Below are positions 41,350 to 52,258 of a stretch of DNA of 64,000 nt, one piece after another; within the stretch, counting starts at the first letter, position 1, and each line of letters starts with the position of its first letter. The DNA comes from Erwinia_E haradaeae_H (lineage in GTDB: Bacteria; Pseudomonadota; Gammaproteobacteria; Enterobacterales; Enterobacteriaceae): assembly GCF_900698885.1 (NCBI RefSeq), contig NZ_LR217705.1, positions 434,001 to 498,000 on the forward strand. Reading direction: 5' to 3'. The notes under the pieces were generated by a model that had not been told where the DNA came from, made no database searches, and saw nothing but the letters and a program-made list of their open reading frames with translations. The position numbers and the translations under genes are program-made.

Positions 41350-43083
41350 TTACATGTGATCTACAGTTTTAATACCTAAAAGAGTTAATCCTTGTTTTAA
41401 AGTTTTTGCTGTTAACTGTGCTAATTTTAAATAGCTTTGTTTAATTTTTTTATCTTTTTCTTCAAGAATTTGACAAGTTTCATAAAACTGTGAAAATTTA
41501 GAAGATAAAGTATATAAGTAAGCGCACATTATGTGAGGCATTCCATCGCGAGCAACTTTTTTTACTGTTTCATCAAATCGTAATAGATTAAGAGCTAATT
41601 CTACTGAATGATTACTTGAAAGATATAGAGATCCGTTTAGTTGTTTTTTTAGATTGATGTTTGCTTTACGAAATATTGATAATACTCTAATATAAGCATA
41701 TTGTATATATGGAGCAGTATTACCTTTTAAAGATAGCATACTATCCCAATCAAAAATATAATTTGTGGTGCGATTTTTTGCTAAATCGGCATATTTCATT
41801 GATCCAATACCAATAATCTCCGCTGTGGTTTGTAATTCTTGTTTTGTTTTTTCTGGGTTTTTATCTAATACTAATCTAGTAGCACGATTTATAGCTTCAT
41901 CTAGTAAATAAGATAACTTAATAGTATTACCGGTTCTAGTTTTGAAAGGTTTTCCGTTTTTACCTAGCATCATCCCAAACATATGGTGTTCTAGTTGGAC
42001 GCTTTCTGGAACATAACCAGCTTTTCGAGCGATCTGCCACGCTTGAGCTAAATGTTGCTTTTGACGCGAATCAATATAATAAAGGATGCGGTCTGCGTGT
42101 AGAGTTTCGCAACGATATTTAACGCAAGCAATATCAGTTGTAGTGTATAAATAAGCGCCATCCTTTTTTTGAATAATGACCCCTGTCGGCTCACTAGACT
42201 TATCGCGCTCTGCATTTAGAAAGACTACTACTGCATCTTGACTTTGTACTGCAAGTTTCTTAGACCTGAGGTCAGATACAATATCTGACATCATATTTTG
42301 ATATAAACTTTCACCCATTATATTTTGAGATGTTAGTGTAACATTCATGCGATCATAGAGGGCCTGATTTTGTGTCATGGTTATATGTACTAATTGTTTC
42401 CACAATTTGCGGCAATAATCATCGCCATTTTGTAGTTTTACAACATACTCGCGAGCACGTTCAGCAAATTTTACATCCTCATCATATGCATGTTTGGCTT
42501 TACAGTATAGAATCTCTAAATAACTTAAAGTAATTTTTTCGTAATTTTTAATTTTTTTTTCTTCTAAAAAAGCAATTAACATGCCAAACTGAGTACCCCA
42601 ATCTCCAATATGATTGGCACGTATTACATGATGCCCAAGAAACTCCAGTGTACGCACCATGGCATCACCAATAATAGTGGAGCGTAAGTGACCCACATGC
42701 ATTTCTTTGGCTACATTTGGTGAGGAGTAATCTACAACAATAGTCTGTTTTTTGATAGGTGTAATACCAAGTTTATCTTTTTCTAATACATCATCAATTT
42801 GTAGGGCTAACCATTTTGGTTCAAGAAAAATGTTCAAAAACCCTGGGCTTATGATTTCAACTTTTTGGGCGATCCCGTGGAGATCTAACTTTTCTAAAAC
42901 TTGTTTTGCTAGTTTTATTGGTGATAGATGCAACTTTTTTGCTAATGCCATCATGCTATTTACTTGGTAATGACCAAACTTTACTTGTTCCGACTGATAA
43001 ACCTGAGGTTTATAATTTTCTGGTAAACCTGATAAAAGCATAGCCTGACTAACTTTTTGTGAAAGAAAACTCTGAATGTTCAC
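41350..43083 (-). CDS. argS: Arginyl-tRNA synthetase
   Basis: Class I synthetase charging tRNA-Arg. It is 577 residues, equal to E. coli. It has the N-terminal Add-1 tRNA-binding domain, then the HIGH-type motif HVGH near residue 125 (EMHVGHLRST). As usual for many ArgRS proteins there is no canonical KMSKS; the equivalent loop is LGKNGKPFKTRTG. The C-terminal anticodon-binding helical domain runs to the end. Start is ATG at 43083. Monocistronic, with no close neighbours. Confidence 0.97.
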   Translation of the reverse strand: MNIQSFLSQKVSQAMLLSGLPENYKPQVYQSEQVKFGHYQVNSMMALAKKLHLSPIKLAKQVLEKLDLHGIAQKVEIISPGFLNIFLEPKWLALQIDDVLEKDKLGITPIKKQTIVVDYSSPNVAKEMHVGHLRSTIIGDAMVRTLEFLGHHVIRANHIGDWGTQFGMLIAFLEEKKIKNYEKITLSYLEILYCKAKHAYDEDVKFAERAREYVVKLQNGDDYCRKLWKQLVHITMTQNQALYDRMNVTLTSQNIMGESLYQNMMSDIVSDLRSKKLAVQSQDAVVVFLNAERDKSSEPTGVIIQKKDGAYLYTTTDIACVKYRCETLHADRILYYIDSRQKQHLAQAWQIARKAGYVPESVQLEHHMFGMMLGKNGKPFKTRTGNTIKLSYLLDEAINRATRLVLDKNPEKTKQELQTTAEIIGIGSMKYADLAKNRTTNYIFDWDSMLSLKGNTAPYIQYAYIRVLSIFRKANINLKKQLNGSLYLSSNHSVELALNLLRFDETVKKVARDGMPHIMCAYLYTLSSKFSQFYETCQILEEKDKKIKQSYLKLAQLTAKTLKQGLTLLGIKTVDHM

Positions 43084-43712
43084 TATTTTACCTTAAGATA
43101 TTGATCGGTTATAGTAGTTTTAATGTCTCTATTATAGATAGAGACTATAAAAAATATCATTGCATGCTCCTATTATAGGTCTTTTATAAAATAAATTTCT
43201 AAAATGCTATTAGATCAACAGATATACAAGATAAATTATATAAGAGCTTCTACAATAAACAATAAAAATCTTTCCCCGCAACTATCATATTAGCCTGTCT
43301 ATATATGCATATAGACAGGGTTTTTTAAAACTTGTAATAGTATATTACATATCTTGTTTTAGTATGTTGCAAAGTTAAGAAGAATTATTTAGACATTTTA
43401 AGTTAGTCGATGTTAATGACTAGAGAAGTAGATATTTAAAATGATTCACTGTGCATGTTTTGATATCGATTGTAAATAATATTTGTATAGGTTATAACTC
43501 GTGAAAATAAAAAAGTAATATGGTTTATAACCATTATTCTTATGATTATATATCATATAATATAATATGCATACATTAGTAACTAATGTAAAATAATAAC
43601 AGTTTACAGAAATTAGTGACTATAATATTTTTAATAAATTAGAGAATCTTTATGCATTATTGAAATGGATCCTCGACCTAAAAAAATTAAAACTCTGGTC
43701 ACGTAATGAGTT
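43084..43712. other. Spacer between argS and trxB
   Basis: Contains an isolated rho-independent terminator at 43294-43326 pointing right, with no rightward gene upstream of it. Otherwise AT-rich and featureless. Confidence 0.5.
43294..43326 (+). terminator. Orphan rho-independent terminator
   Basis: An 11-bp perfect stem (CCTGTCTATAT with its complement ATATAGACAGG) and a 4-base loop, followed by G and TTTTTT. The nearest upstream gene, argS, reads the other way, so no visible coding gene uses it. It could end a small RNA or be left from a lost gene. Confidence 0.75.
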
Positions 43713-44666
43713 TTATGTTATCTCATCCAGATAACGCTCAGCGTCACGTGCTGCCATACATCCGCTTCCTGCTGCGGTAATAGCTTGTCTATAAATATGA
43801 TCTACCACATCACCAGCAGCAAATACGCCAGGCACACTGCTTTGTGTGGCATTGCCATACATGCCTGATTGCACTTGAATATAACCGTCATGCAAGGATA
43901 GTTGATTATCAAATATTTTTGTATTTGGGGTATGACCGATAGCAATAAATACACCGGAAACTTTTAAATTTTTTGTTAAAGTCCCTTGAGTTGAGCGCAA
44001 TCGTAATAAATTAACGCCATTTTGGTCACCTGATATCAAGTCTAAAGTATAATTAACATGCAGAAAAATATTTTTTTGATTAATTTTTTTGTAGAGACGG
44101 TCTACAAGAATTTTTTCCGCACGAAAAGTGCTTCGACGATGAATAAGATGAACTTCAGAGGCAATATTAGTCAAATATAATGCTTCTTCTATCGCGGTAT
44201 TACCGCCACCAATGACTGCAACTTTTTTATCGCGATAAAAAAAACCATCACAAACTGCGCAAGCAGATACACCTCGTCCTTTAAATGCCTCTTCTGAAGG
44301 TAACCCGAGATAACGAGCGGAAGAACCAGTCGCAATAATTAGTGCATTAGCGCTATATCGATTTTTCTCACCATGTAATAAAAAAGGTTTTTTATGGAGG
44401 TTAACGCTCATAATTTGGTCATTAATTATCTGAGTATTAAATTTTAGTGCATGCTCATGCATTCTATCCATTAAGGCTGGCCCCGTCAAATCATAAGCAT
44501 GACCCGGCCAGTTTTCGACATCGGTTGTAGTGGTTAATTGCCCACCCTTTTCTATACCTGTGATTAATACTGGATGTAAGTTAGCGCGTGCTGCATATAT
44601 AGCCGCAGTATAACCAGCTGGACCTGAGCCCAAAATTAATAATTGACTATGCGTGAGATCACTCAT
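43713..44666 (-). CDS. trxB: Thioredoxin reductase
   Basis: NADPH-dependent flavoenzyme that reduces thioredoxin. The ATG at 44666 (MSDLTHSQLLILGSGPAG) fits the family and has GAGGATA upstream; an ATG 18 codons earlier is also in frame but unlikely. The product is 317 residues (E. coli 321). It has the FAD-binding GSGPAGYTAA, the redox-active pair C136-x-x-C139 (CAVC, where E. coli has CATC), the NADPH-binding GGGNTAIEEA, and the C-terminal FAD motif GVFAAGDVVDH. Confidence 0.95.
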   Translation of the reverse strand: MSDLTHSQLLILGSGPAGYTAAIYAARANLHPVLITGIEKGGQLTTTTDVENWPGHAYDLTGPALMDRMHEHALKFNTQIINDQIMSVNLHKKPFLLHGEKNRYSANALIIATGSSARYLGLPSEEAFKGRGVSACAVCDGFFYRDKKVAVIGGGNTAIEEALYLTNIASEVHLIHRRSTFRAEKILVDRLYKKINQKNIFLHVNYTLDLISGDQNGVNLLRLRSTQGTLTKNLKVSGVFIAIGHTPNTKIFDNQLSLHDGYIQVQSGMYGNATQSSVPGVFAAGDVVDHIYRQAITAAGSGCMAARDAERYLDEIT

Positions 44667-44870
44667 ATCATTTATCCTCGTTATTTTACTAGTGCAATAC
44701 TTGGGTTCATGAACAATCATTAAAAGTGTAAGTATTCTGGAAACTTAATGTATTATTCAGCTGAATATAGCTAAAAATGTATGGCATTTTAGGAAAATTA
44801 TGCTATATAAAAACTTTTCTGGTATGATAAGCTCATAATTTATAATAGCTCACTACGTTAGTGTCATTAA

Positions 44871-46301
44871 CTAAAGTTTTGTACTGCATTTCAGGTTCAG
44901 GATATCAGTGATACTACCTTCAAATACTTGCGCTGTGAGACCAATTGACTCATGCAGAGTGGGATGTGCATGAATGGTTAGTGCGATATCTGCTGCATCG
45001 CATCCCATTTCGATAGCCAAACCAATTTCACCTAAGAGTTCACCGCCATTGCTTCCAATAATTGCACCACCAATAACACGATGCGTTTTTTTATCAAAGA
45101 TTAGTTTCGTGATACCATTTGTACAATTAGATGCAAGAGCTCGACCTGAAGCGGACCAGGGGAAGGTTGAGACTTCATAAGAAATGTTTTTTTCTTTAGC
45201 ATCTTTTTCAGTTACACCAACCCAAGCTATTTCTGGATCAGTATAGGCAATACATGGAATAACTTTTGGATCAAAATAATATTTTTTTCCAAAAATAACT
45301 TCAGCTGCAATATGACCTTCATGCATTCCTTTATGTGCTAGCATTGGTTGTCCAACTACATCACCAACAGAAAAAATATGTGGAATATTAGTGCGCATTT
45401 GATTGTTAACAGAAATAAAACCGACTTTATCTACTTGAATGCCAACCTTCTCTGCTCCACAGTTTCTACCATTTGGTGAGCGACCAACTGCTATTAAAAC
45501 CGCATCATAACGCTGTGTGTCTATAGGTGCTTGCTTGCCTGTCATGGTTACATATATACCATCTTTTTCCGCTGTAACAGATGTCACTTGACTTTCTAAC
45601 ATGATCTTAAATTGTTTAGAAATATGTCGAGTAAAGAACTGTATGACATCTGTATCTACAGGAGAAATTAATTGCGCGGACATTTCAATAATTTCAATTA
45701 TTGATCCAAGAGCATAATAAATTGAAGCAATTTCAAGACCTATAATTCCACCACCTATTATAAGAAGTCTCTCTGGTATTGAATTTAATTCAAGTGCAGA
45801 GGTAGAGTCCCAAATCCGTTCGTCATCATATGGAACACCTGATATTTTAATAGGCGATGAACCTGTCGCGATAATTGCATGATTAAAAGTAATAGTAGTA
45901 CACGAACCATCTTGTGCAATAACTTCTAGTGTATTAGCGCTACTAAATTTACCAACACCTTGTATTATAGGTACTTTACGCTTGATTGCAACACTAGATA
46001 AGCCTCTACTTAATTTGTGGATAACCTTTTGCTTCCAGTTACGCATTGCCTCAAGATTTATTTTTGGATCACTAATAACTATATTATTATTTTTAAGTTC
46101 TTTTATTTCCTTGAGTACTTTTACAACATGCAATAAAGCTTTAGAGGGAATACAACCTACATTCAGGCAAACTCCACCTAAATTTTTTTGATGTTCTATT
46201 ATAGTTGTCTGAAAACCTAAATCTGCCGCACGAAATGCCGCAGAATAACCTGCAGGACCACCCCCGATAACAACAACTTGAGTTTGAATGTGATCAGTCA
46301 T
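44871..46301 (-). CDS. lpd: Dihydrolipoamide dehydrogenase (E3)
   Basis: FAD-dependent E3 component that reoxidises lipoyl groups of pyruvate and other 2-oxoacid dehydrogenases. It is 476 residues (E. coli 474). The FAD site GGGPAGYSAA is at the N-terminus, and the redox disulfide is in GGVCLNVGCIPSKALLH near residues 43-55. The NAD-binding GGGIIGLE is near residue 187, and the C-terminal interface His-Glu pair is in HAHPTLHES. Third gene of aceE-aceF-lpd, 157 bases after aceF. Confidence 0.97.
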   Translation of the reverse strand: MTDHIQTQVVVIGGGPAGYSAAFRAADLGFQTTIIEHQKNLGGVCLNVGCIPSKALLHVVKVLKEIKELKNNNIVISDPKINLEAMRNWKQKVIHKLSRGLSSVAIKRKVPIIQGVGKFSSANTLEVIAQDGSCTTITFNHAIIATGSSPIKISGVPYDDERIWDSTSALELNSIPERLLIIGGGIIGLEIASIYYALGSIIEIIEMSAQLISPVDTDVIQFFTRHISKQFKIMLESQVTSVTAEKDGIYVTMTGKQAPIDTQRYDAVLIAVGRSPNGRNCGAEKVGIQVDKVGFISVNNQMRTNIPHIFSVGDVVGQPMLAHKGMHEGHIAAEVIFGKKYYFDPKVIPCIAYTDPEIAWVGVTEKDAKEKNISYEVSTFPWSASGRALASNCTNGITKLIFDKKTHRVIGGAIIGSNGGELLGEIGLAIEMGCDAADIALTIHAHPTLHESIGLTAQVFEGSITDILNLKCSTKL

Positions 46302-46458
46302 TATAACCTCCTAATATTCTTGGATAATCTGATTATGATATGATTATAAATAATTATGTTTTTATTATGCTTAAAAATTATGATCTGTTATTCAGTGATT
46401 ACATAATGCAGTGTACAAACAATGTATATTAATGATGGATACATATCTAATTATAGAT

Positions 46459-47994
46459 TTACATTGCTAGATAGCGAATATCAGATATTGTCTTATTGAG
46501 TATAGTAATAAATCGTGCGCCATCGGCCCCATCAATTACACGGTGATCAAAAGATAAAGAAATTGGCATAATTAAACGTGGTATAAATTTATTGTCATTC
46601 CAGACAGGCTCTGTTACAAATTTAGAAATGCCCAGGATAGCTACTTCTGGTGCATTGATAATAGGTGTAAAATGAGTTGTTCCTAAACGACCAATACTAG
46701 AAATAGTAAAACAACCTCCTTGCATTTCTTTTGCAGTTAACTGATTATTACGTGCTTTTGTAGAAATATTGCTTAACTCATGAGACAGCTCGATAATACC
46801 TTTTTTATTGACATCTTTAAGGACCGGGACTACTAAGCCATCTATGGTATCGATAGCTATGCTGACATGGGTGTATTCTTTTAGGATCAGTTTCTGTTCA
46901 TCTAAAGATAATGAACTATTAAAGCGTGGCATTTTTTTGAGCGCCACAGCAACAGCTTTTATAATAAATACTAGGGGGGTAAGTTTTATGTTTAGATTTT
47001 CTTTAAGTGCTATACTGTTTTGTTTTTTTCGGAATTCTTCTAAATCAGTGATATCTACTTTGTCAAAATGGGTAACATGTGGAATCATGAGCCAATTTCT
47101 TTTTAGATTTGCACCAGTTTTTTTTTGGATACGACTCATGGATATTTCATTAGTTTTGCCAAATGATGTATAATCAATTATGGGCCATGGCGCTATATTT
47201 TGTGCTATATTATTAACTGTGATGATTTTATTAGCATTTGAAGTATTATGTGTTGTATGTTGTATATGTTGCATTAAGTCTTCTTGTAAAATTCTTGATT
47301 TATATCCAGTGCCTTTTATATAATCAAGATTAACATTAAATACCCTAGCTAAACGTCGAATAAAAGGTGTGGCATGAATGTATGCTTGATTTTTGATAAA
47401 TGTGGTTTTATGTATAGAGTGAGTTAATCCTTTTTCTGATGAAGAAGATTCTTTTATATTTTCAATATTAACGATCATCATAAGCATACCAATTGAAATT
47501 ATCTCCCCATGTTTGATTTTTATCTCGTATACTCTTCCTGAAATAGGGGATTGGATTTCTATTAACTCTTTCTGATTGTCCTCTACTAGAAGTATTGATT
47601 CTCTGGCGCTAATATTATGATCGACGGTAACTAAGATTTTAATAACTTTAACTGCATTATCATGAAGTTCTGGTAAATGCAGACCTGTATAGGAGCTTGT
47701 CGTCGGTAAGATCTTTGTTTTTGTGGAATGATTTTTTAAAAATTCCCCGGCGCTGGCTTCCTCTGTAACCTCAAAGATCATTATGATCTCTCCGGTATGT
47801 ATTTTATCTCCTAGGTTGACTTGAATCTCTTTTACTACACCAGATTGTGGAGAGGGTATTTCCATAGAAGCTTTTTCGCCTTCGATAACTAATAGCGGTT
47901 GCTCATATTCAATTACATCACCAATCTTTACTAAGATCTCAGTTACTTCAACTAAATCAGCCCCAATATCAGGAACAGAAATTGCAATAGTCAT
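46459..47994 (-). CDS. aceF: Pyruvate dehydrogenase E2 (dihydrolipoamide acetyltransferase), two lipoyl domains
   Basis: Core of the pyruvate dehydrogenase complex, transferring acetyl groups to CoA. It is 511 residues, against 630 in E. coli, because there are two lipoyl domains instead of three. The first is standard, with lipoyl-lysine K41 in EGEKASMEIP. The second (about 103-178) is eroded: the lysine K142 is kept, but its motif reads EDNQKELIEI instead of EGDKASMEV. The peripheral-subunit-binding domain (ATPFIRRLARVFNV) and the catalytic domain with SFDHRVIDGADG are intact. It lies 18 bases after aceE. Confidence 0.95.
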   Translation of the reverse strand: MTIAISVPDIGADLVEVTEILVKIGDVIEYEQPLLVIEGEKASMEIPSPQSGVVKEIQVNLGDKIHTGEIIMIFEVTEEASAGEFLKNHSTKTKILPTTSSYTGLHLPELHDNAVKVIKILVTVDHNISARESILLVEDNQKELIEIQSPISGRVYEIKIKHGEIISIGMLMMIVNIENIKESSSSEKGLTHSIHKTTFIKNQAYIHATPFIRRLARVFNVNLDYIKGTGYKSRILQEDLMQHIQHTTHNTSNANKIITVNNIAQNIAPWPIIDYTSFGKTNEISMSRIQKKTGANLKRNWLMIPHVTHFDKVDITDLEEFRKKQNSIALKENLNIKLTPLVFIIKAVAVALKKMPRFNSSLSLDEQKLILKEYTHVSIAIDTIDGLVVPVLKDVNKKGIIELSHELSNISTKARNNQLTAKEMQGGCFTISSIGRLGTTHFTPIINAPEVAILGISKFVTEPVWNDNKFIPRLIMPISLSFDHRVIDGADGARFITILNKTISDIRYLAM

Positions 47995-48012
47995 TTTGTA
48001 TTACCTCTTAAA

Positions 48013-50676
48013 TTAAAGCAAATATGGATTCCTTTTATCAGCGTCAATATTGAACTTTGTAATAGCTACTGATATCTCTTTTTTATTAATGGTATTATTT
48101 TTAGCCAATGCAGTTAACGCAGCAATTACTATATAAGTACTATCAATTTCAAAATGATAACGTAGGTTTTTGCGACTATCTGATAAACCAAACCCATCTG
48201 TACCCAGTACCCGATAATTATCAGTTGGAATAAAATTTCGAACTTGTTCAGCAAATAACTTCATATAGTCAGTTGATGCTATAGCAGGTGCATTATTCAT
48301 GATTTGAGTGATATATGGGATTCGTGGTGTTTTAGATGGATGTAACATATTCCATCGTTCACAACACTGACCATCACGAGCCAGTTCGGTAAATGAGGTA
48401 ACACTATAAACATCAGATCCTATATTATAGTCTCTCTTGAGAATATCTGCTGCTTGACATACGTATTGTAACATAGAACCTGATCCTAATAACTGCACTT
48501 TTCCTGCAGATCCTTCTTTGCTATTTAGTTTATATATACCCTTGCAGATGCCATATTCAACTTCTGATGGCATGCTAGGCATATGGTAATTTTCATTTAT
48601 AGTAGTAATATAATAGTAAATGTTTTCCTGTGCACTGCCATACATACGCAGTAAGCCATGATGAATGATCACCGCTACTTCATAAGCATATGCTGGATCC
48701 CAGGATATGCAGTTTGGAATGGTCAGAGCATAGATATGACTATGACCATCTGCATGCTGTAATCCTTCACCATTGAGAGTTGTACGACCTGAAGTGCCAC
48801 CAATCAGAAATCCACGGGCTTGTTGGTCACCTGCTGCCCACAATAAGTCTCCAATACGCTGAAAGCCGAACATAGAATAATAGATATAGAATGGGATCAT
48901 GGGCATATTATTTGTACTATAAGATGTCGCTGCCGCTAACCATGAGCAAGCTGCACCTATTTCGTTAATTCCTTCTTGAAGGATCTGCCCTTTTTTATCC
49001 TCTCTGTAGTAAGCTACTTGTTCTCGATCTGATGGATTATACTGTTGTCCATGCGGGTTATAGATCCCAATTTTTCTAAACAAGCCTTCCATTCCGAAAG
49101 TACGTGCTTCATCCGCAATAATAGGCACTATTTGTTCTTTAAAACTTGCATGCTTTAATAAAATATTTAAGATGCGCACAAATGCTATAGTAGTGGATAT
49201 TTCTTTGTTTTGCTCAATGAATAACGAGCGAAATTCTTCTAATGGTGGTATTTCTAATTCTTTATAAGCAGTGGCTTGACGCATAGGTAGATATCCACCT
49301 AGTTTTTTTCGTTGCTCGTGGAGGTATTTATATTCATCGGAGTCATTTTTAAAGGTTATATAAGGTAAATATTTAATACTTTCATCATCTACTGGAATTT
49401 GAAAACGATCTCTAATATAACGCAGTCTGTCTATACTCATTTTTTTTACTTGGTGGGCAATATTTTTCCCCTCAGCTGTTTCACCCATTCCATAACCTTT
49501 CACTGTATGAGCAAGAATAACAACTGGTTTATCTTTGTTTTCTTGTGCTTTTTTGAGTGCCGCATAAATTTTTTTTGGATCATGACCACCTCGGTTAAGA
49601 TTCCAGATTTCATCATCTGTCATATCTTCTACAAGTTTTTTGGTTTCAGGATACTTTCCAAAGAAATGTTTACGTATATAAGAACCATTTTTAGATTTTA
49701 AAGTTTGATAATCACCGTCAATAGTTTCATTCATCAAATGGATTAATGTACCACTAGCATCTTTATGCAATAGCTGATCCCAGCCCCCTCCCCAAATAAC
49801 TTTAATGACTTCCCAGCCAGCTCCAGCAAAAACCCCTTCAAGTTCATTAATAATTTTGCTATTCCCCGTTACTGGTCCATCCAAGCGTTGTAAATTACAA
49901 TTAATAATAAATACTAGGTTATTTAATTTTTCCCGGCTTGCAATGGTAATAGCACCTTTGGATTCTGGTTCATCCATCTCACCGTCTCCTAAGAACGCAT
50001 AAACAGTTTGAAACGATGTATCCTTCAGGTTACGGTGGTGAAGATATTTTAAAAATTTAGCCTGATATATCGCTGCCACAGGACCTAGACCCATTGAAAC
50101 AGTTGGAAATTGCCAAAAATTTGGCATAAGTTTAGGATGGGGATAAGATGGCAACCCCTCTCCATTAACTTCTTGCCTAAAGTTATCCATTTGTTTTTCA
50201 GTGATCCGACCTTCTAAAAAAGCACGGGCATATATTCCTGGAGATATGTGACCTTGAAAATAAACTAGATCACCTCCATCTTTTGTGCTGCATGCACGAA
50301 AGAAATGATTAAAACAAACTTCGTATATAGTGGCTGCAGATTGGAAGGATGCAATATGACCGCCTAATTCTAAGTTTTTTTTTGACGCGCGTAGCACGGT
50401 TATGATTGCATTCCAACGAATAGCAGAACAAATACGATCCTCTAAAATCGTATTACCTGGGTATTCTGGTTCATCCTCTGGAGCAATAGAATTAATATAA
50501 TTTTTTTCACATGCATGAGCATTGGTTTGAATTCCGTTCTTACTGGCAGCCTTTAGCACTTCATTGATTAGGTATTTAGCACGTTCTGTGCCTTCTTCAT
50601 GAATCACAGACTCAATTGAATCTATCCATTCTTGGGTTTCAATTGGATCTAAATCATAATTTAGATGTTTTGACAT
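48013..50676 (-). CDS. aceE: Pyruvate dehydrogenase E1
   Basis: Thiamine-diphosphate enzyme that decarboxylates pyruvate and acetylates the lipoyl groups of AceF. It is 887 residues, equal to E. coli. The ThDP/Mg motif GDGEMDEPES ... NCNLQRLDGPVTGN is intact near residues 230-272. The N-terminal segment that docks onto E2 is present (DLDPIETQEWIDSIESVI). First gene of aceE-aceF-lpd. The usual regulator gene pdhR immediately upstream is missing or decayed. Confidence 0.98.
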   Translation of the reverse strand: MSKHLNYDLDPIETQEWIDSIESVIHEEGTERAKYLINEVLKAASKNGIQTNAHACEKNYINSIAPEDEPEYPGNTILEDRICSAIRWNAIITVLRASKKNLELGGHIASFQSAATIYEVCFNHFFRACSTKDGGDLVYFQGHISPGIYARAFLEGRITEKQMDNFRQEVNGEGLPSYPHPKLMPNFWQFPTVSMGLGPVAAIYQAKFLKYLHHRNLKDTSFQTVYAFLGDGEMDEPESKGAITIASREKLNNLVFIINCNLQRLDGPVTGNSKIINELEGVFAGAGWEVIKVIWGGGWDQLLHKDASGTLIHLMNETIDGDYQTLKSKNGSYIRKHFFGKYPETKKLVEDMTDDEIWNLNRGGHDPKKIYAALKKAQENKDKPVVILAHTVKGYGMGETAEGKNIAHQVKKMSIDRLRYIRDRFQIPVDDESIKYLPYITFKNDSDEYKYLHEQRKKLGGYLPMRQATAYKELEIPPLEEFRSLFIEQNKEISTTIAFVRILNILLKHASFKEQIVPIIADEARTFGMEGLFRKIGIYNPHGQQYNPSDREQVAYYREDKKGQILQEGINEIGAACSWLAAATSYSTNNMPMIPFYIYYSMFGFQRIGDLLWAAGDQQARGFLIGGTSGRTTLNGEGLQHADGHSHIYALTIPNCISWDPAYAYEVAVIIHHGLLRMYGSAQENIYYYITTINENYHMPSMPSEVEYGICKGIYKLNSKEGSAGKVQLLGSGSMLQYVCQAADILKRDYNIGSDVYSVTSFTELARDGQCCERWNMLHPSKTPRIPYITQIMNNAPAIASTDYMKLFAEQVRNFIPTDNYRVLGTDGFGLSDSRKNLRYHFEIDSTYIVIAALTALAKNNTINKKEISVAITKFNIDADKRNPYLL

Positions 50677-52258
50677 AGATGTATTTCCTGTTATACCTCA
50701 TCTGTTAAATAGTTAAACATTATAGTTTGATTTTAACTTAGATTAACGCATGAAGATAGGATGGATCCTGTGTGATGATATTTAAGCAAACCATTTTTAG
50801 AAAAAATAGATAATAAAATATTACTAGCGCTACTTTTGCCATAATTCGTTGTGATCTTTAGTAGGACCGAACTTAAAATGGAATTATCTTTATCTTATTT
50901 CATATGGGGCTCTTTGGTGTTTATATAGTGTCTCTATACGCTTTAACAGGCACATTATTAAAGATATAGTCCATTTCATGATGTTAGTCGTCATTGTAAT
51001 ATAGTATATTGACGTAATATGGTAAAATTACTAAGAAGATTATAGAATTGAAAAATAATCTGTTCATCTAAAAATATTAGTTAATTACTCACCCTTGATC
51101 TATACAAATAAATAATTTTATTTAAATAAATACTTATTTATTTTCTTATTTGTGATGCATTGAAATATTTAATTGGTTTTGTGCTATCTATTCTAAATAT
51201 CTTAGTAGCGTAGGTTTTATTTAAAAGCGCAAGCATTCCTCGCATTTTGACGTAAAAAATAATAGTAATAGCATTAAAAAAAGAAAATCTTTATAGATTT
51301 CTCTAGGTTATATAAAATTTTTGTATTAATACTCTCATGTATCATTGTGCCTATATCCGCGTACTTCATAAAGGTATTAGTAATATAAGTTACTATTAGC
51401 TTGAATATACTCTCTGAGTATCTTCTTAATGTATGATGCATTTCCTATGTGCCTATTATAGATGAGTGGTAGGTGTCCTTCATGGTTATAAATAATACAA
51501 TATGTATTTATCTATATTTCATTAAGCTTGGTTTAGTGCTTTGTACCTCAGTTATCGTGTAAACTGTATATTTTTGTTCAATAGTTTTTCTACATGCCAT
51601 AACTAAAATTTAGTAATAAAGATTATATCAGTTTATATGCATTGCGTACTTTATTAAATCTTTGTGTTCTTTATAGATATTTTTACAGTTTTTAATTTTA
51701 TTAAAGAGCAATGTTTTCTAACGATATTCTTTAGATGATAGTAGTTTTATAATTAGAAAAATTTTGTTTAGATTTTTTTACATTAGTTATCTATTCTCGA
51801 TTATTTAAAATTTTAAAGATATATTTGTATATTAAGAAGGTTTAGTATAATTTTAAATTATTATCTATTTTTAATTTTTTATTTTATGATTTATCGATTA
51901 CATGTGTTCATTATAATTATTTAGTTAGTTACAGTAATATGGGTTATTTTAAAAAAACCAGTATTATGATATTGTATCATTAATAAGCAATCTATGATAT
52001 TAGAGAGTAGTTTATAAAAGATTACAGCTCTTTCAAATTAAAAAATGTACTATTATAGTACTATTATAGGTATAGGATTACAGGCATGTAATTACCTAAT
52101 AAATTTAAGTATATATTGATGTATAAAATTTTTTAAGGGATGGGATTTTTAATTACTTTTAATATGAAAACTTTATAAATTTTATAAATACCTTATGTAT
52201 TTTGTGGTGGATACTTTAATTTATCACTGTTTACCAAGTAGTATTTTATTGGAAAATT
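50677..52258. other. 1.6-kb spacer between divergent aceE and ubiD
   Basis: AT-rich, with some less AT-rich islands around 50880-51000 and 51220-51260. It holds the possible pdhR relic. Promoters for both operons must be here but were not assigned. Confidence 0.5.
51080..51560 (-). pseudogene. pdhR: Possible pdhR (GntR-family regulator) remnant
   Basis: On the minus strand upstream of aceE, where pdhR normally lies, 51257-51247 reads FLRQNAR against MLAQNVR of PdhR. About 27 codons later, at the expected distance within one codon, H-K-T-N precedes IFQCITNKK, against IFEAIMAGK. Further up, LRRYSESIF resembles LRRQGGGTF, but the spacing requires a deletion. Many stops interrupt the frame. This is a hand alignment supported by synteny and should be treated as tentative. 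Confidence 0.35.
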
